Source: Vitrella brassicaformis
Lineage: Eukaryota > Sar > Vitrellaceae
Length of the DNA stretch: 64,000 nucleotides
Assembly: GCA_001179505.1 (NCBI GenBank)
Contig: CDMY01000869.1
Coordinates: 156,391 to 220,390, forward strand
Direction: 5' to 3'
The position numbers and the translations under genes are program-made. Shown piece by piece: positions 1-14,324 of this stretch (position 1 is its first letter; every line of letters begins with the position of its first letter). The notes under the pieces were generated by a model. That model was not told the origin of the DNA and did no database searches. It was given only the letters and a program-made list of their open reading frames with translations.

Positions 1-1592
1 GTCGCCTGGTTGTGGCGGGTCCTCATGGCCCTCCGGATGGCTGTTGCCGCCGCCAGGACGTCGCCCGGTCTGGGGCGGCGAATTCCACTCCCCTTCTGGG
101 ACGCTCTCAGTCTGTGCCTGGGGCACCCGGGGTGGCTCCTGGGGGACGTCCTCATCAGGAGAGGGGGGCTGAGTCTGTGGGTCAGGGGGTGGTGTCTGGG
201 GGTTTTCCTTGCCGTGGTCACGCAGATGTGCTGGCGGGCGGAACTGAGGCTCCTCGGTCCTCTTCCGTGGCTTCTTTGGCCCGGCGGAAGAGGGCGGGAT
301 GGGCGGCATGCCCGGCACCGAAGGGCGAAGGCGTGGCTCCCCATCTTCCCACTCGTCGAAGTAGTCGACGATCGCCCGGCACTTGGCGAGGACGGCCCGG
401 CCTTTCTTGGTCTGGATGAACCGCTGGTACTTCTCTGGGTGCCGTTGAGGCCTCCGTGATGGCTTGGCGGTGGGGGGAGGGGGACTGCTCTCCTCCTCCT
501 CACTTCCTTTACTGTCGCCCCCGTCCGGCTGGTCTTGTTCGGCCTCCTTTGGGGAGGGTGCGAAGGGCGACTTCTTGACCTTGCGGCATGAGCAAATGAC
601 GTCATCACCCCCGCGCTCCTCCATCTCTACCCACTCGGCCGTGGCGGTCTCTGTGTGTGAGGGAGAAACAGAAAGAACCATTGGTGTCGGTTGGATTGGG
701 TGTGGTGTTCTCTCACTGAGCCACATCACATACCGTTTGTGCCGCTCCCATCGAGGGGTTTGCCGAAGGCGGGAGGGGCCTTTGTTGTCGGTGCCGCGGT
801 CGTGTCACGCGACGGCACGGCGAACAGCTTCTCGTCCTTGCTCTCCTTGGCACCGTTGTGGTTTGCTGACATCACATCGACAGGTCATGTCATGTCATGC
901 AGATGTCGTCGTCACTGCATCATACATACGCCTACCTTGTCCTTCCTTCGGCTCTGGTTGAACTGTCGTATTGGGAGGCGCCTTGTCGTGTTGATCATCT
1001 TGGTCATTTTGGTTGTCTTGGTGTTCATCAATATCCGGTTTGCCCCACATGTCGCCCTCGTCTGCCCGAGAGGGAGGGAGGCCGAACACACTGCTGATGT
1101 CCTCAACAGGCCGACGAGAAGCTTCCGTCTCTGCGGCGCGAACACACATACACACACACACAGCCGTGCCGGAGCGTGTCGGCCTCTATCTATGATCATG
1201 CTCACTCACCGGAATCAGCTCTCGGCGATGGGCTCGGTTGTTGGTCGCCGCTCGTGTCGTCATCCGCCGGGTCTTCAGGAGGCTTGCCCCACGAGTTGTC
1301 ATCGCCTTCGTCTGCCGCCGGGCTGACAGTGTGTAACAAGAACACACCGCTGTCGCCTGGAAAGGAACAGACATATAAGAGAAGCGGCCCACCTCAGCCC
1401 AGTTCAGCCCGTCCGCTGTATGTGTCCGTTGTCTGACCTTCTGAAGGCGCTGGCGCGAGGTGGCGACGGTTGAGGAGCTGCAGGGCGACGAGTGGGGAGT
1501 GCGTCCGGCACGGATGTGTGCAGATGAGGAGAAACAGGGACAAAATGACGCCCAGGCCGCGTCGACGCATCTAATATATATTTGCGACGCAT
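1..1592 (-). CDS. Unrecognised acidic, disordered protein with two ADEGD..WGKP repeats (runs off left edge)
   Basis: I do not recognise a family. Exons on the minus strand are 1592-1438, 1322-1210, 1130-936, 865-734 and 650-1 (continuing past the edge). All four junctions are GT-AG and in phase, giving at least 415 residues with no stop. The first ~50 residues are basic. Exons 2 and 3 each carry the same motif, ADEGD followed by WGKP and then a D/Q-rich stretch. The last exon in the window is rich in Pro, Glu and Lys, with one more ordered-looking stretch around PEKYQRFIQTKKG and RAIVDYFDEWEDG. The start is the ATG at 1592, only 49 bp from the start of the divergent RsfS gene. The C-terminus lies outside the window, so a domain there cannot be excluded. 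Confidence 0.6.
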
Positions 1593-1641
1593 CTCACATG
1601 TACTATTGTTTCATCCGTCTGGAACTATTGCTGGAATCGTC

Positions 1642-4115
1642 ATGCTCAGTCCACAGCGCCTGTTGAGGCTGGTGGTGCAGCCCAGATCTGCTGCTCTTAT
1701 CGGCCAGGTGAAGAGATTCATCACCACTCAGCAGCCGAGAGATACCGACGACACCGAGCCATCGACAGAGGACAACAGCGCATCAGCAAGAGGCCGCAGG
1801 AGCGATCATGACGCCCACACCGACCGCTCCTTCCCTTCATCGTCTTCAACATCATCATCCCATCACTTTCAGCCCGACACGCTCGAGAGGCTGGCTGATC
1901 TCCTCCGGAAGCAGGCCAGTGACGGAGGGCGAGGCATCCCTGAGGCCGACGAGGGCGAGGCAGCATCGGTATACGACCGGCGGGAGACCTCCCCGCAGGT
2001 GTTTGAGATAGACGACACGCTGCTGTCGACGGCCGGTCTCAAGGACAGCGTCCACGAGTCGGCCGGCGGCGGCATCCCCACTTTTGTCATCGACGCCGAG
2101 CGCGGCTTCCACAAACCAGAGAGGGAGACCGCACCGCCACGGCAGCCGATCGACCCTACCAAGAGTGCAGAGGAGCTCATGAGGGAGGTGGAGGAATCCA
2201 TCGGCGCCTTCGAACCGGTGGGTGCCGATGCGGGGGACACGTCGACGTCCACGGCGGGCGTCCACCTCGACACTCTGGCCGACGCCGAGGCGCTGCCCAC
2301 TGAGCATTTCCGTGCAGCGGACGAGGAGCAGGAGCAGTCCCTGGCTGCTGCAGAGGATGACAAGACGACTGATGCGGCCGAGAGAGAGGAGGAGGCCGTG
2401 TCGTCTGGTGACGAGGAGGACGACTATCTGACGCCGGCGCAGCGGTTCTACCGCGAGAACAAGGAGCGTCTGTTGGAGAGGGCGCAGCAGTACTACTCTG
2501 ACAAGCACCAGCAGGTCATGGACGAGAACGAGTGGACCTTCTACCGCGACCCGGTGGTGCGGCCGCCCAAGGGACACCTGTGGGACTTCGGAGACATTGC
2601 CAAGGTCGTGCCCAGGTCAGTCAGTCAGTGGAGTGGACGGCTGCACGAGAACGGGACCATTCCTCCCTGCTGCCTTACTGCGTGTTGATGTGTGTGTGTG
2701 TGTATGTTTGTGTGTTTCGCCTCTGCTCAGAGAGGACATTCACTTTGAGAAGGGCCGCATGCCGACGGTGGAGCAGGTCATCAAGATACTCGAACAGGTA
2801 CACGCACACACCACACACAAATCTCTCACCCACACACATACACACACTGTCAAAGATCGTCAGTGTGTGTGTGTCCTTTGATGCATCCATCCGTCCATCC
2901 GTTGATTGATGCCTCAGGAGCAGGTGCAGGACATCGTCGTCATCGATTTGGAGGAGTGCGGGCGGCGTGATCTCGGCCTCTACGCCATCGTGGCCACCGG
3001 ACAGACACCCAGACACTGTCGGTAAGTCTGTCAGTCAGGCAGGTAGACACACAGACAGACAAGGGGGCGTATGATGTGATGCACACATAATACTTACACA
3101 CACTGGCGGATGGATCAATATATCAGTCGTGCGGCGCGTTTGGTGAGCAAGACGATCAAGGACTTGGATGTGCCTTACATCTCGGCTGTGAGCTACTCGT
3201 GGGGGTCCGACACCGACGAGTGGAACGTCGCCCACTGCGGGCCACTCAAGGTGCACATCCTCTCCAAGGAATGGAGACAGAGCTACAAGTAAGGAAGGAA
3301 ACAAAGGGACCCTCAGCAACTGACACAGATCAGATCGACAGACTAAATGAGATGCATAAATGTGTGTGTCCCATCCCATCCCATCCCTCTCTCTCTCTCT
3401 CTCTCTCTTTGTAACCCATCTACTGATGGATGGATGGATCCTCAGTCTCGAGAATCTGTGGCTGAGGCCTCACGAGCACTTCACAGCCGAGGACTTCCCC
3501 ACCTACATGGAGGACATCCCCGGCACCCCCCCGCCATGGATACACTCACCCCCCCGCAACAACAAGGCCAACGCCCCCGTCACAGAGGTCTTCGAGCAGC
3601 GCTACATCGAGTTCACCAACCCAAACGACTACAGAGACCCTACCCTCCCCATACACCTCTCAATCGGACCCCCAACGCTCTCTGACGACCGTGGTCATGG
3701 TCATGACATTGATGCAGAGAGACAGCCGCTCCCCGAGTCCGGTGATGGTGATGGTGATGGAGATGAGCAAGAGATGCGGTCATCACGGCTGGTGCGGGAT
3801 GCCCCCGAGGCAGAGATGGACCTCTATGGCGTCGCTGGGGGCGAGGACGAGGCCGCCTCGCCTGTCCGCTACATCCGAGCGGCCGGACGTGCCGACGCCG
3901 AGTCGAGCGATTTCCGCCCCCTGGATGCGCCAGCACCAACAACACCGCCACAGCCGTGGTCGTCATATCGGGGGATTGGTATGGCCCCGTCTCCCGCGAG
4001 GATGAGGAACCGCGTGGCGCCACCGCAGGGCGGCCCGGAGATACCTGAGGAGATCAAGGGGCTGGTGGAAGGGATGGACGACTACGGCCGGGTCAGCAAG
4101 AAGGGAGACGAGTAG
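1642..4115 (+). CDS. Mitochondrial ribosome silencing factor RsfS / MALSU1 (Iojap family)
   Basis: RsfS/Iojap proteins bind ribosomal protein uL14 of the large subunit and block or regulate subunit joining; the eukaryotic form MALSU1 works in mitochondria. Exons are 1642-2615, 2731-2797, 2918-3021, 3127-3288 and 3446-4115, giving 658 residues. The RsfS domain is split over exons 2-5: DIVVIDLEECGRRDLGLYAI, ATGQTPRHCR, then HCGPLKVHILSKEWRQSYK followed by LENLW, which matches the family pattern of an ATG..RH motif and a closing LE.LW. The N-terminus (MLSPQRLLRLVVQP, arginine-rich, no acids) resembles a mitochondrial presequence. A long acidic disordered region precedes the domain and another ~200 residues follow it, so the protein is far longer than the ~100-250 residues usual for the family. 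The start at 1642 was preferred to an upstream ATG at 1582 because it begins the presequence. Confidence 0.88.
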
Positions 4116-5140
4116 GGTCTCTCTCTCCGTTGGTGTGAATGGATGGATGATGGATGGATGGGTGGGGTGTTTTCTGTGCTCATGTGTACGGTAGGTACGC
4201 ATGAGAGCTGGGAGAGGGACCTTTGTTGTTTCGTTCGTGTTTTCATTGCTGTGTGAAAGGACTCTCCGATTCGTTCGGTTAATCCATATATGTGTAAACC
4301 ATGTGTGAGAATCCTCACGCAGTGCACGAAAGCTGGCAACGTCACGCAGCTGGCCTTACACAGCCTCCCTACCCCCCAACACGCAAGCACACACACACAC
4401 ACATGTCGGCAAACCGCACACGATCATCCAAAAGGCACGGATAGTTCTGTGTGGTCGTTGCCCTCCCTGCAGCTCGGCACGGAGACGACTGATACGAATG
4501 ACGGTGTCATTCGCCCGCATGCCCTTCTGCACGACCACGATCACACAAACCCATCGCCAGCTCAACATACCGAGACCAAAGAGTCGACGTAGCAGCGCGT
4601 GGCACGTCTCGCGTGTCGTGTGTCCAATCGTTCCCTTTCCTCATCTGTCTGTCGGTCTGTATCGGTGGAATGCATTCGGCCCCCCCCATGTACTGCTGTT
4701 CCAAGCAGAGGGATCACCCCACCAGGAACAACAGAACATGACCGCGCTGAAGGCATTCCACCGACACAAACGAATCAAGAGGAGTCGAACAAAACCGACA
4801 GGCAGGCAGGCAGGCAGGCATGGTGCATTCATTCATTCACACGAAGCAAAACCCACCCATTCGGTGATCGATAGATCTGCCGTAGAAAAGGCAGTCAGCC
4901 ACCCTACCACACACACGACACGACACCACACGCACACAAGACAGACAAGACCACAGAGAGCGACTAACACGACACGCACCATGGGGAGAGGCATAGCATA
5001 CACGCACACACGAATGGATGGCCAATGAGAAAACTGCCTGCGGTGGAGAGCGATGTATGTGGCTGGTCGTCCGCCGCTCCAGACGTCTCATCTTGATGCA
5101 CACACGCGCGGCCGGCTGGCTGGCTGCATGGCTGGGTGGC
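4116..5140. other. Convergent spacer between RsfS and adenylate kinase
   Basis: I see no gene here. The stretch holds the 3' ends of both flanking genes, short (CA)n and (GGCA)n tracts (for example around 4390 and 4799-4820) and scattered ACACAC runs. Open frames in it are short and repeat-derived. Confidence 0.6.
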
Positions 5141-6440
<1,300 letters not shown>

Positions 6441-6472
6441 TCAATGAAAAGCTCGCTGAGTGGGGGGCATGC

Positions 6473-9400
6473 ATGGCTTTGGGGGCCATTCTGTTGGAGA
6501 CCGGCACTGAGAGAAGGATGGACGACTCTGCGTTGCGTGACGAGGCGGGTGGCGATGAGGGCGTGTCAGCTCTGCTGCCGACGTACGGCGGCGTCAGCCA
6601 GGCCAACGCCCCTCCGATGTCGCTGGCGCCCCGCCATGTGTTTGGGCTCAAGAGCGACGTCAAGAACCTCCTGCACTTCGCCGAGGAGACGCAGCTCATC
6701 TACCCCGCCGGCCACAACACCGTCCTCTACTCCATCGACCACCGCACACAAAAGGTAGGTGGGCAGAGAGAGAGGGTGTGTGGTGCAGATGGATGGAAAG
6801 ACGATGGATGAGTGGCGTGGCGTTTGTTGTGGCTGGGTGGGTGCAGTTCTTTTCTGGCGCTGATGAGACGCTGGGCATCACTGCAATCACCATCAGCCCA
6901 AGCAAGAGGTAGGCACTCATGCAGCAAACACAGACCCCACTGCTGCGCTGCGCTGCACAGAATGACTTTCGCACTCATTTGTATGCTGCAGGTACGTGGC
7001 AGTGGCCGAGCGGACGGAGACGGCCATCATCAGCATCTACGACCTTGTCACCGCCAAGAAACGGTGACTGACTGACCACCGCTTCTTGGCCCCGTCAACA
7101 GGCGATCAATGTTGGTATGGTTGTTGTGCGTGGGTGCGGCCAATGTCTGTAGGCGTTCTCTGTCGTATGCCGAGTGTGCGAGCCACGAGTACGTGAGTCT
7201 CTGTTTCTCGAGCGAGAATAAGTTTCTGCTCTCACTGGGCGGCCCGCCAGACTGGTCGCTCGTCTACTGGTCGTGGGACAAGGCCAAAGTCATCGCCAGC
7301 GTCAAAGTCAGCCAGCCAATACAAGCACACACTGATTGATGCACACCTACGAAACCACAAATGGTGGTTGTTTGTTGTGTATCTATCTGTGCCTGCAGGC
7401 GTCCAATGCCCATGGGGCGCCTCTGTATGAGTGCTCTGTGAACCCCACTGACTCTACCTTGGCAGTGGTGATTGGCGAGGGCGTCTTCCGGTCGTTCCGG
7501 CTGCAAGACGGGACCCTCAAGCCGCTGCCGCACCCACTCAGCAAGAAAGAGCCACAGGTAACTAAGGCGGGCTGCACATCTGAGTGAGTGAGTGAGTGAG
7601 TGGATTTGGTCACTGACTAACGTCGTGTCTCGGTCGGTCTGTGTGTACGTGTGTCTGTCTGTCTGTCTGTTTGTTTGTCTGTCTGTCTGTCTGTCTGTCT
7701 GACTGTCTGTCAGCCGTACACGTGTCACACGTGGCTGAGCGACGACCGTCTGGTGGTGGGCACGGAGAATGGAGAGCTCCTCCTATTCGACAACGGTCCG
7801 TCTGCCCTGCCCTGCCATCCACACACCACATTACACCCCAGTCGGTGCAGTGGATGGTTGTGTGGATGTGGAATTGTGCTGTGCAGGTGGTGAGTTCAAG
7901 ATGGTGCTCCCTTGCTCTCCCTCGGAGATCAGGTCGGCGCTGTGCATGGCCTCCTACTCCAAGGGATTCATCACCGGCGGAGAGGAAGGCGCCATCAAAA
8001 TATTCGAGAAAAGCGACGACCCCAAAGAAGTAATTAACTAACTAATGTACCTACACACACTTCACCAAGACACACAGACAGACAGACAGACGGACACGTG
8101 GTTCCTCTCCATCTTGTGTTGTGTTGTGTGTATGCCGTGTGCGTGTGCAGGTGTTCCGGAAGACGGTCGATGTGAAGGTGGAAAATGCTGCTGGGTCGCG
8201 GGTGATGGGATTCGCCGTCTCGCCCTCAGAGGAAATCCTCGCCGTATGATCTACTCGACAAGAGACACAAGCCGCCCACACGAGCAACCAACCGTTCGAT
8301 TGGTGTGTTTGCACTGTGCTGTGTGTGCAGGTTGGCCTGTCGAACAGCCAGCTGTATCAGTTCTCCCTGGCTGCGTCCGACCTGCTCAAATCTGAGGAGG
8401 CACCCAACCTCGACTTCCTTCTCACATCATTCCACACTGTGAGTGAGCCAGTGAGTCAGCTACTCCCGCATTGCAATGCATTGCGTGTATCTGTCTGTAT
8501 CGTGTGTATGTTATGTATGATGTAGGGTGCGGTATTGGGTATGGACACGTGCATCCGCAAGCCCCTGATGGCCACGTGCGGTGCCGACAAGACTGTCCGC
8601 GTGTGGAATTACCTTGAGAAGACCTGCGAGCTGTGCAAGTCGTTCAACGAGGAGGCCTACAGCGTGGCCTTCCACCCCTCGGGCTTCCACCTGCTCGTGG
8701 GATTCAGCGACAAACTCAGGCTCATGAACCTGCTCATGGAGGACCTCAGGCCATTCAAAGAGATCCCCATCAAGGCCTGCAGAGAATGCAGGTAGGGAGT
8801 CGTCGAGCTCACTCCGCAAAGGAAGGCATCCGTCAATGCATCGTCTGGCTTTGCTTTGCTTTGTGTGTGTAGGTTTTCCAACGGGGGTCAGTATTTCGCT
8901 GCAGCCAACTCCAACACGATCCAGGTGTACAAGACGTACACGTGCGACATCGTGGCCAACCTGCGAGGGCACAACTCCAAGGTCCGCTCCATCTGCTGGA
9001 CCGCCGACGACATGTCAATTGTCTCCGCCGGCATGGACGGTGCCGTGTACGAGTACAACATCGCCCAGGAGGGGAGGCGGGTCTCCGACTGGGTCCAAAA
9101 GGTCAGTCAGTGACTGAGACACTAAACTGATCAGATGTCTCGGCATCTCTGCCTCCCTCTTGATCTTTTGCTGCCTGAATGTGGTCAATCCAATCCCATC
9201 AATCAGGGCACGAGCTTTTCGTGTGTGATAGTGTACACGGATCCGTCTGCCGTCGGAACGCCTGGGACGACGACGAGCGCCAACACGATGTATGTGGTCG
9301 GGTCAGACAAGATGCTCAAGGAAATATACAACTCACAACTAGGTCGGCCCGTCCGTCCACGACGCGCAAACACCCAAAAGAGCGGCAAGAGGGAGAGTGT

Positions 9401-12400
9401 ATGTCTGTGTCTGTGTGTAGGTCATTACTTGGAGGCTGGCAACCAGCTGGGTCAGATAGTGCTGTCCAACTCGGCCAAGACACTCTTCGCTGCCGTGGCC
9501 GAGAACGAACACCCGGGGCCCATCCGGTCGGTCATTGCGTGACGCTGCAGCCACCAATCACACCCTCCCTGCAACGTGTCTGGCTGCTCGCTTACTAACA
9601 TGTCTCTGGTGCTCATGCAGTGCGTATCGTTTCCCATTGCATGGTGAGTACGTCGAGTACCAGTGCCACGCGGGCCCCTGTGCCAGGCTGCGCATCACCT
9701 TCGACGACATGTACCTGCTCTCTTGCTCGGAGGTATGCCATGCCACGCCCCTCCACAACCACACGCATGACCACCCCTCTCTGTCTGTCTGTCTGTCTGT
9801 CTGTTGTCAGGATGGGACGTTGTACGTGTTCGACATCCGCGAGAAGGACCGAGTGGTGTCCAAGCGTGACAAGGAGAGCGCTTTGCCGTATGCGGACGAG
9901 ATCCTCGTGACACGCTTCTTCTTGGACGAGAAGGAGGCGGCTTTGGTGGAGCTGGAGCGGCAGGTGGAGGAGCTGACCAACCAGATGGACTTCCAACTCA
10001 GAAACAGGGACTCCTTCCACAAGGAGAAAATGGCTGAACTCGAAGACAAATACGAACACGAACTCGAGCAGGAACGGTAGAGTAGTCGTGACGGGCCGGG
10101 CCGCCTGCCAGACAGACACACGCACACAGTGTCATGGGATGGGTGTGATTGCCTGCAGGACTCGATACGAGTTGCTGCGCGAGGAGAAGAACGACATGGA
10201 GACTGAGTATGAGGAGAACCTCAAGAGCATCGAGGAGGCCAACGCCAAGTCGACCCAGGAGCTGGAGGCCAGCTTCCAGACCAAGATGATGATCGAGGTG
10301 GCGCGCTACCAGAAGCTGGCCACAGAGCGGGAGAGGGAGGCAAAGGCCTGGGAGGAAAAACAGGGACAAATACGGGTGGGTGAGCGCACACAGCTGACTC
10401 ATCTGACTGAGATGGAGAGACGTAGAATATATATCGCTGTGTGTGTGTGCATGTCACAGCAAGAGCACGAGGGTCTCATTACGCGCATGACGGAGGATTT
10501 CGAGGAGAAGAAGCGAGAGTACAACAACGAAATGAGGAACCTCATTGAGCAGAAGGAACTCGCCTTCAAGTCAGTAGCTGACTGACACCAACACACGACG
10601 ACGAGACACCAGGTCTGCACACCTCTGCTCGTTTCCTGTATTATTAGGACTCATCAGGAGACATTGCGTCAGCTGGAGCAGGATGCCGACAGAGAGATAG
10701 AGGAGCTCAAGGAGCAGTATGAGGAAAAACTGGCAAACGAACGAGACGAAAAAGTGCGACTCAGAGGTCAGCCACGCAGCCAGCCTCCATGAGAGGCTGA
10801 CATCGATGGATGGATGGATGGATGGGTGTGTGTGCGTGCAGGTCAGGCGGGCATCCACCGTAAGCACCACGAGGATCTGAAGCGACAAATGGAGAAGAAC
10901 AAAGAAGAGCTCAAACAAAAGGTCAGCCCACCACGGCACAGCACTGGTCCGCCTGCCTTCATGTATTTATTGTGTGTGTCTGTGTGCAGGAGGAGATCAA
11001 CCAGAAGCTGCGGAGTGACATCGAGAAGCTCATGAAGGACCGAGACGGAATGGCCAAGGAGATCAAAGAAAGGGACAAAACTATCGGTTAGGCAGTCGAC
11101 TCCCACTCCCCCCCAAGACACACATAGACCTCTTTCTCTCTCTGTCTGTGTGTGTGGGCATGGCATGTCTGCAGGTGACAAGGAGCAGCGCATCTACGAC
11201 TTGAAGAAGCAGAATCAGGAGCTGGAGAAGTTCAAGTTCGTGTTGGACTACAAGATCAAGGAGCTCAAGGCGCAGATCGACCCCAAGAACGAGGACATCG
11301 CCGAAATGAAGAGACACATACAGGCCATGGACGCGGTCACCTCACCCGCCCGCACACACATGACATGAAGCCAACGACCAGAGAGAGCCACATCGACGTG
11401 TGTGTGTGTGTGTGTATAGGAGCTGGAAGATTACCACCGCAAGAACAAGCAGCTGGCGATGGACATCAGCCAGCTGCAGATGAAACAGAGAGCACTGCAG
11501 GAGGAGATTACCTCCCAGAGGTGCGTGGCTCCGCGGCCAGCTGGGGGACATCCCATCCCATCAGCCAGCCACTCTCTGCCTCTTGTTGGTATGTATGCAG
11601 GAAGAAGTTGACGGACTACCAGCACTTCTGCAAGCAGTTCCGCAACGACCTCTACGACTGCGCACAGCACATACAGGAGCCGAAACAGCTCAAGGACGCC
11701 ATTGCATCGCTATACCGGTATCTACATCCAGTCCACACGGCCTGGCCAGCCAGACACAGGCCAGGCCGCATCTCACTCGCACCTTCATCACATCAATGAG
11801 CGTCTCTCTGTGTGTGTCTTTCTCTACCGACCAGCAAGTACGTGACTCAGGAGGTCAAGAAGGTGGAGCTCGACGCCGACATCCAGAAGGAATACAACAG
11901 ACAGAGGTAGAAACCCTCCCTCTGTCGACGCGCACACCTACCTGGTGAAATGAGTGTGTGTGTAGGGATTATCTGGAGAAGTCGGTTGAGAGTTTGAAGC
12001 GCAAGCTGGCCAAGGACTCAGAGGTCCACAGACAGGACAACATGAAAGTCATGCAGGTGTGTATGCATCTTAGATATCCAACACACACAGCCTCTCCATC
12101 CAATCCAACACACACACTTCTAAGCCAACCCCCCTCTGTCTCTTGTCTCTGTGTCTCTGTGTCTGCGCACGCACAGGAGAATGTGTCACTGATCCGTGAG
12201 ATCAACGACCTGCGTCGCGAGATCAACTACCTCAAGCACGAGCGGCAGCAGGCCAGGCTCAACGCCACACAGCAGGCATTCCACGGCAAAACACGACAGA
12301 GAACTGGCGCCGCAGCACAACAAAAGGGCGCCACCGCACCCGCGGGCGTCCTCGGCGTCTCACACGAGCCTGACGCAGAGGCCACACGCATGCTTGAAGT

Positions 12401-13137
12401 GACTGACACACACACACACACACACACAGAGAGAGAGAGACACAGAGACACAAACAGCCATGTGTGCATGTCCCTGCCCATCTGTAGGTCCAGCGAGAGG
12501 AGATCGACACTCTCCGTCGGCGCGTCAACGAGCTGGAGCTGACGACCCCCCGAGCCCCGCCCACAGCGTCAGAGCGGCTGCCGTCCATCCACCACCCACC
12601 CTCACAGGCGGCCCCCTCCCCCTCACACACTGCCGCCGACCAGCCCACCCCACAGCCGCCCTCAGAGCCTGTGATGGCACCACCACCAGCCGAGGAGGAA
12701 GAGCAGGGCGGCCCCGATGCGGCGGATGTCATTGATCAGCCTGCTGCCTTCGGTGAGCCCCAGCTGCCCGAGGAAGAGATGGTGGCACCACCCGCAGAGG
12801 AGATAGCAGCAGAAGAGGAGACACTGGCCGATAAGGAGACAACACAGGTATGTAAGTAACATATATGGATGGATGGAGACAGACATGAGTGAATGAGTGG
12901 ATGCAGGATCCTCAGCTGCAGGAGGTGGGTGAGGTGCCTGCCAGCAAGGAGGAGGGCGGAGCACCCGAATCCCACGAGGAAGGGCCGGAGGGTGCAGGTG
13001 AGCCAGTTGTCGATGTGGCTGGTGTGTCTCCTCCTTCTCATGTTGATGAGGCAGCAGCCGAGGAGGGAGCCGAGCGGCACCACCCCGATGCTGAGGAGGG
13101 AGAGGGAGAGGGAGAGGGAGAGGGGGCGCGGGAGTGA
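6473..13137 (+). CDS. CFAP57: Cilia- and flagella-associated protein 57 (WDR65), WD40 plus coiled coil
   Basis: CFAP57 is an axonemal protein tied to inner dynein arms and ciliary beating. I chain 28 exons, all GT-AG and phase-consistent, to 1415 residues (vertebrate proteins are ~1250). First exons: 6473-6754, 6847-6908, 6992-7063, 7153-7306, 7399-7557; last: 12177-12398, 12488-12847, 12907-13137. The N-terminal half is a WD40 region starting with [12 protein letters not shown] and [13 protein letters not shown] and including [25 protein letters not shown] and [15 protein letters not shown], which follow the CFAP57 order. From about 9850 the protein becomes a long coiled coil of charged heptads. 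The last ~200 residues are an acidic P/E-rich tail, unlike the usual end of the family. An alternative start is the ATG at 6518; the conserved part begins after both. Introns often contain (TCTG)n or (TG)n. Confidence 0.95.
7651..7713. repeat. (TCTG)n microsatellite inside a CFAP57 intron
   Basis: About fifteen tandem TCTG units with a few TTTG variants run up to the acceptor CAG at 7711-7713. The repeat takes the place of an ordinary polypyrimidine tract. Confidence 0.9.
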
Positions 13138-13784
13138 ACACAATGCATCTGTGTGTGTGTACATACCTGTACGTACGCCTATTGCGTGTTTTTGGTGTTA
13201 ACGGGTGCTGTTGGTTGGTTGGGATGCCTGAATTGATGGATGCAAGATCACAGACAGACATTTGGTGCTGCTGCTGCTGGCACGTCGGCTTGATTGCCCT
13301 GAGGCAGGTGACGTTTGACACTATCTATAACAATGGTTAAACTGAGGCAGGCCGGCAGTAGTAGTTTACATGGCGGAAACACACGTATCACACACACATC
13401 ACATCACACGACACGACACGACAAGAGCACGAGGACACACAGCACCGACCGCCAAGTTGACCACACACACCTGCAGCTGCACCACACCACACCCATTCAT
13501 TCATGCATTCACACAAACGACTCATCCGAGTACTCACTCGGGCATCTCATCTGTCGGTACCGTAAGCACACACATCGACCAAAACACACACACACGCACA
13601 CACACACACATGCTCATTCATTCAAGACACAAAGATGGAGAGAAGAGAGAGAGAGGCAAGGGGGGCAAAAAGGCATACGTACAGCACGTGCATGCAACGC
13701 ATTCAGGAGAAGAAGGTCTTGTGTGCGCGTGACATGCGTCGAAGGAGGGAGCCAAAACGGTGTCATCATGCTTGCTTAAATAGG

Positions 13785-13827
13785 CCATCCATCCATCCAT
13801 CCGTCCGTCCATCCATCCATCCATCCA
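13785..13827. repeat. (ATCC)n tandem tetranucleotide repeat
   Basis: About ten ATCC units with two GTCC variants in the spacer downstream of CFAP57. The same tetranucleotide recurs through the window, for example near 14294, 19809, 50517 and 58747. Confidence 0.9.
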
Positions 13828-14293
13828 ATGAGCTGAGGTACTGTAGGTAAGGCAAGGTCAGGGCAGACACACAGCAGACACACAGAGAGAGACAGACTGG
13901 ACAGACAACCAAAGGCGAAAACAGCACGATGGATGTGATGTGCATTCATTCATTCATTGGCATGTACGCGTACGTCCCCGCCTCCCTATCTCTGTCTCCC
14001 TCCCTCCCTCCCTCGCCCTCCCTCTCCCTGCCTGCCTGCCTGCGACCCAGCACGAGAATACGTATTCACACAGACTGACTGACATAGACTGACAGAGAGA
14101 TGGATGGATGGGTTCGTATCGTATCGTGGCATGGCATGGCTGTCTGTCACCATTCACTCACTCACTGCCTGCAGTGCCCACTATTTGTTCCCCACCCCTG
14201 CATCCATCCAATCCACCCCGCCGCAGCCCACCGCAGCCAGGTAGGTAGGTAGACAAGTCAGGGAAAAGGAAAAAATAGGCAGATAGGTCCGGT

Positions 14294-14324
14294 CCATCCA
14301 TCCATCCATCCATCCATCGATATA
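14294..14324. repeat. (CATC)n tandem tetranucleotide repeat
   Basis: Seven or so CATC units in the spacer between CFAP57 and the disordered-protein gene. Confidence 0.85.

Noticed and set aside
7651-7713. Regular short repeats as a CRISPR array
   Set aside because: The repeats are head-to-tail tetranucleotides without spacers, in a eukaryotic intron.
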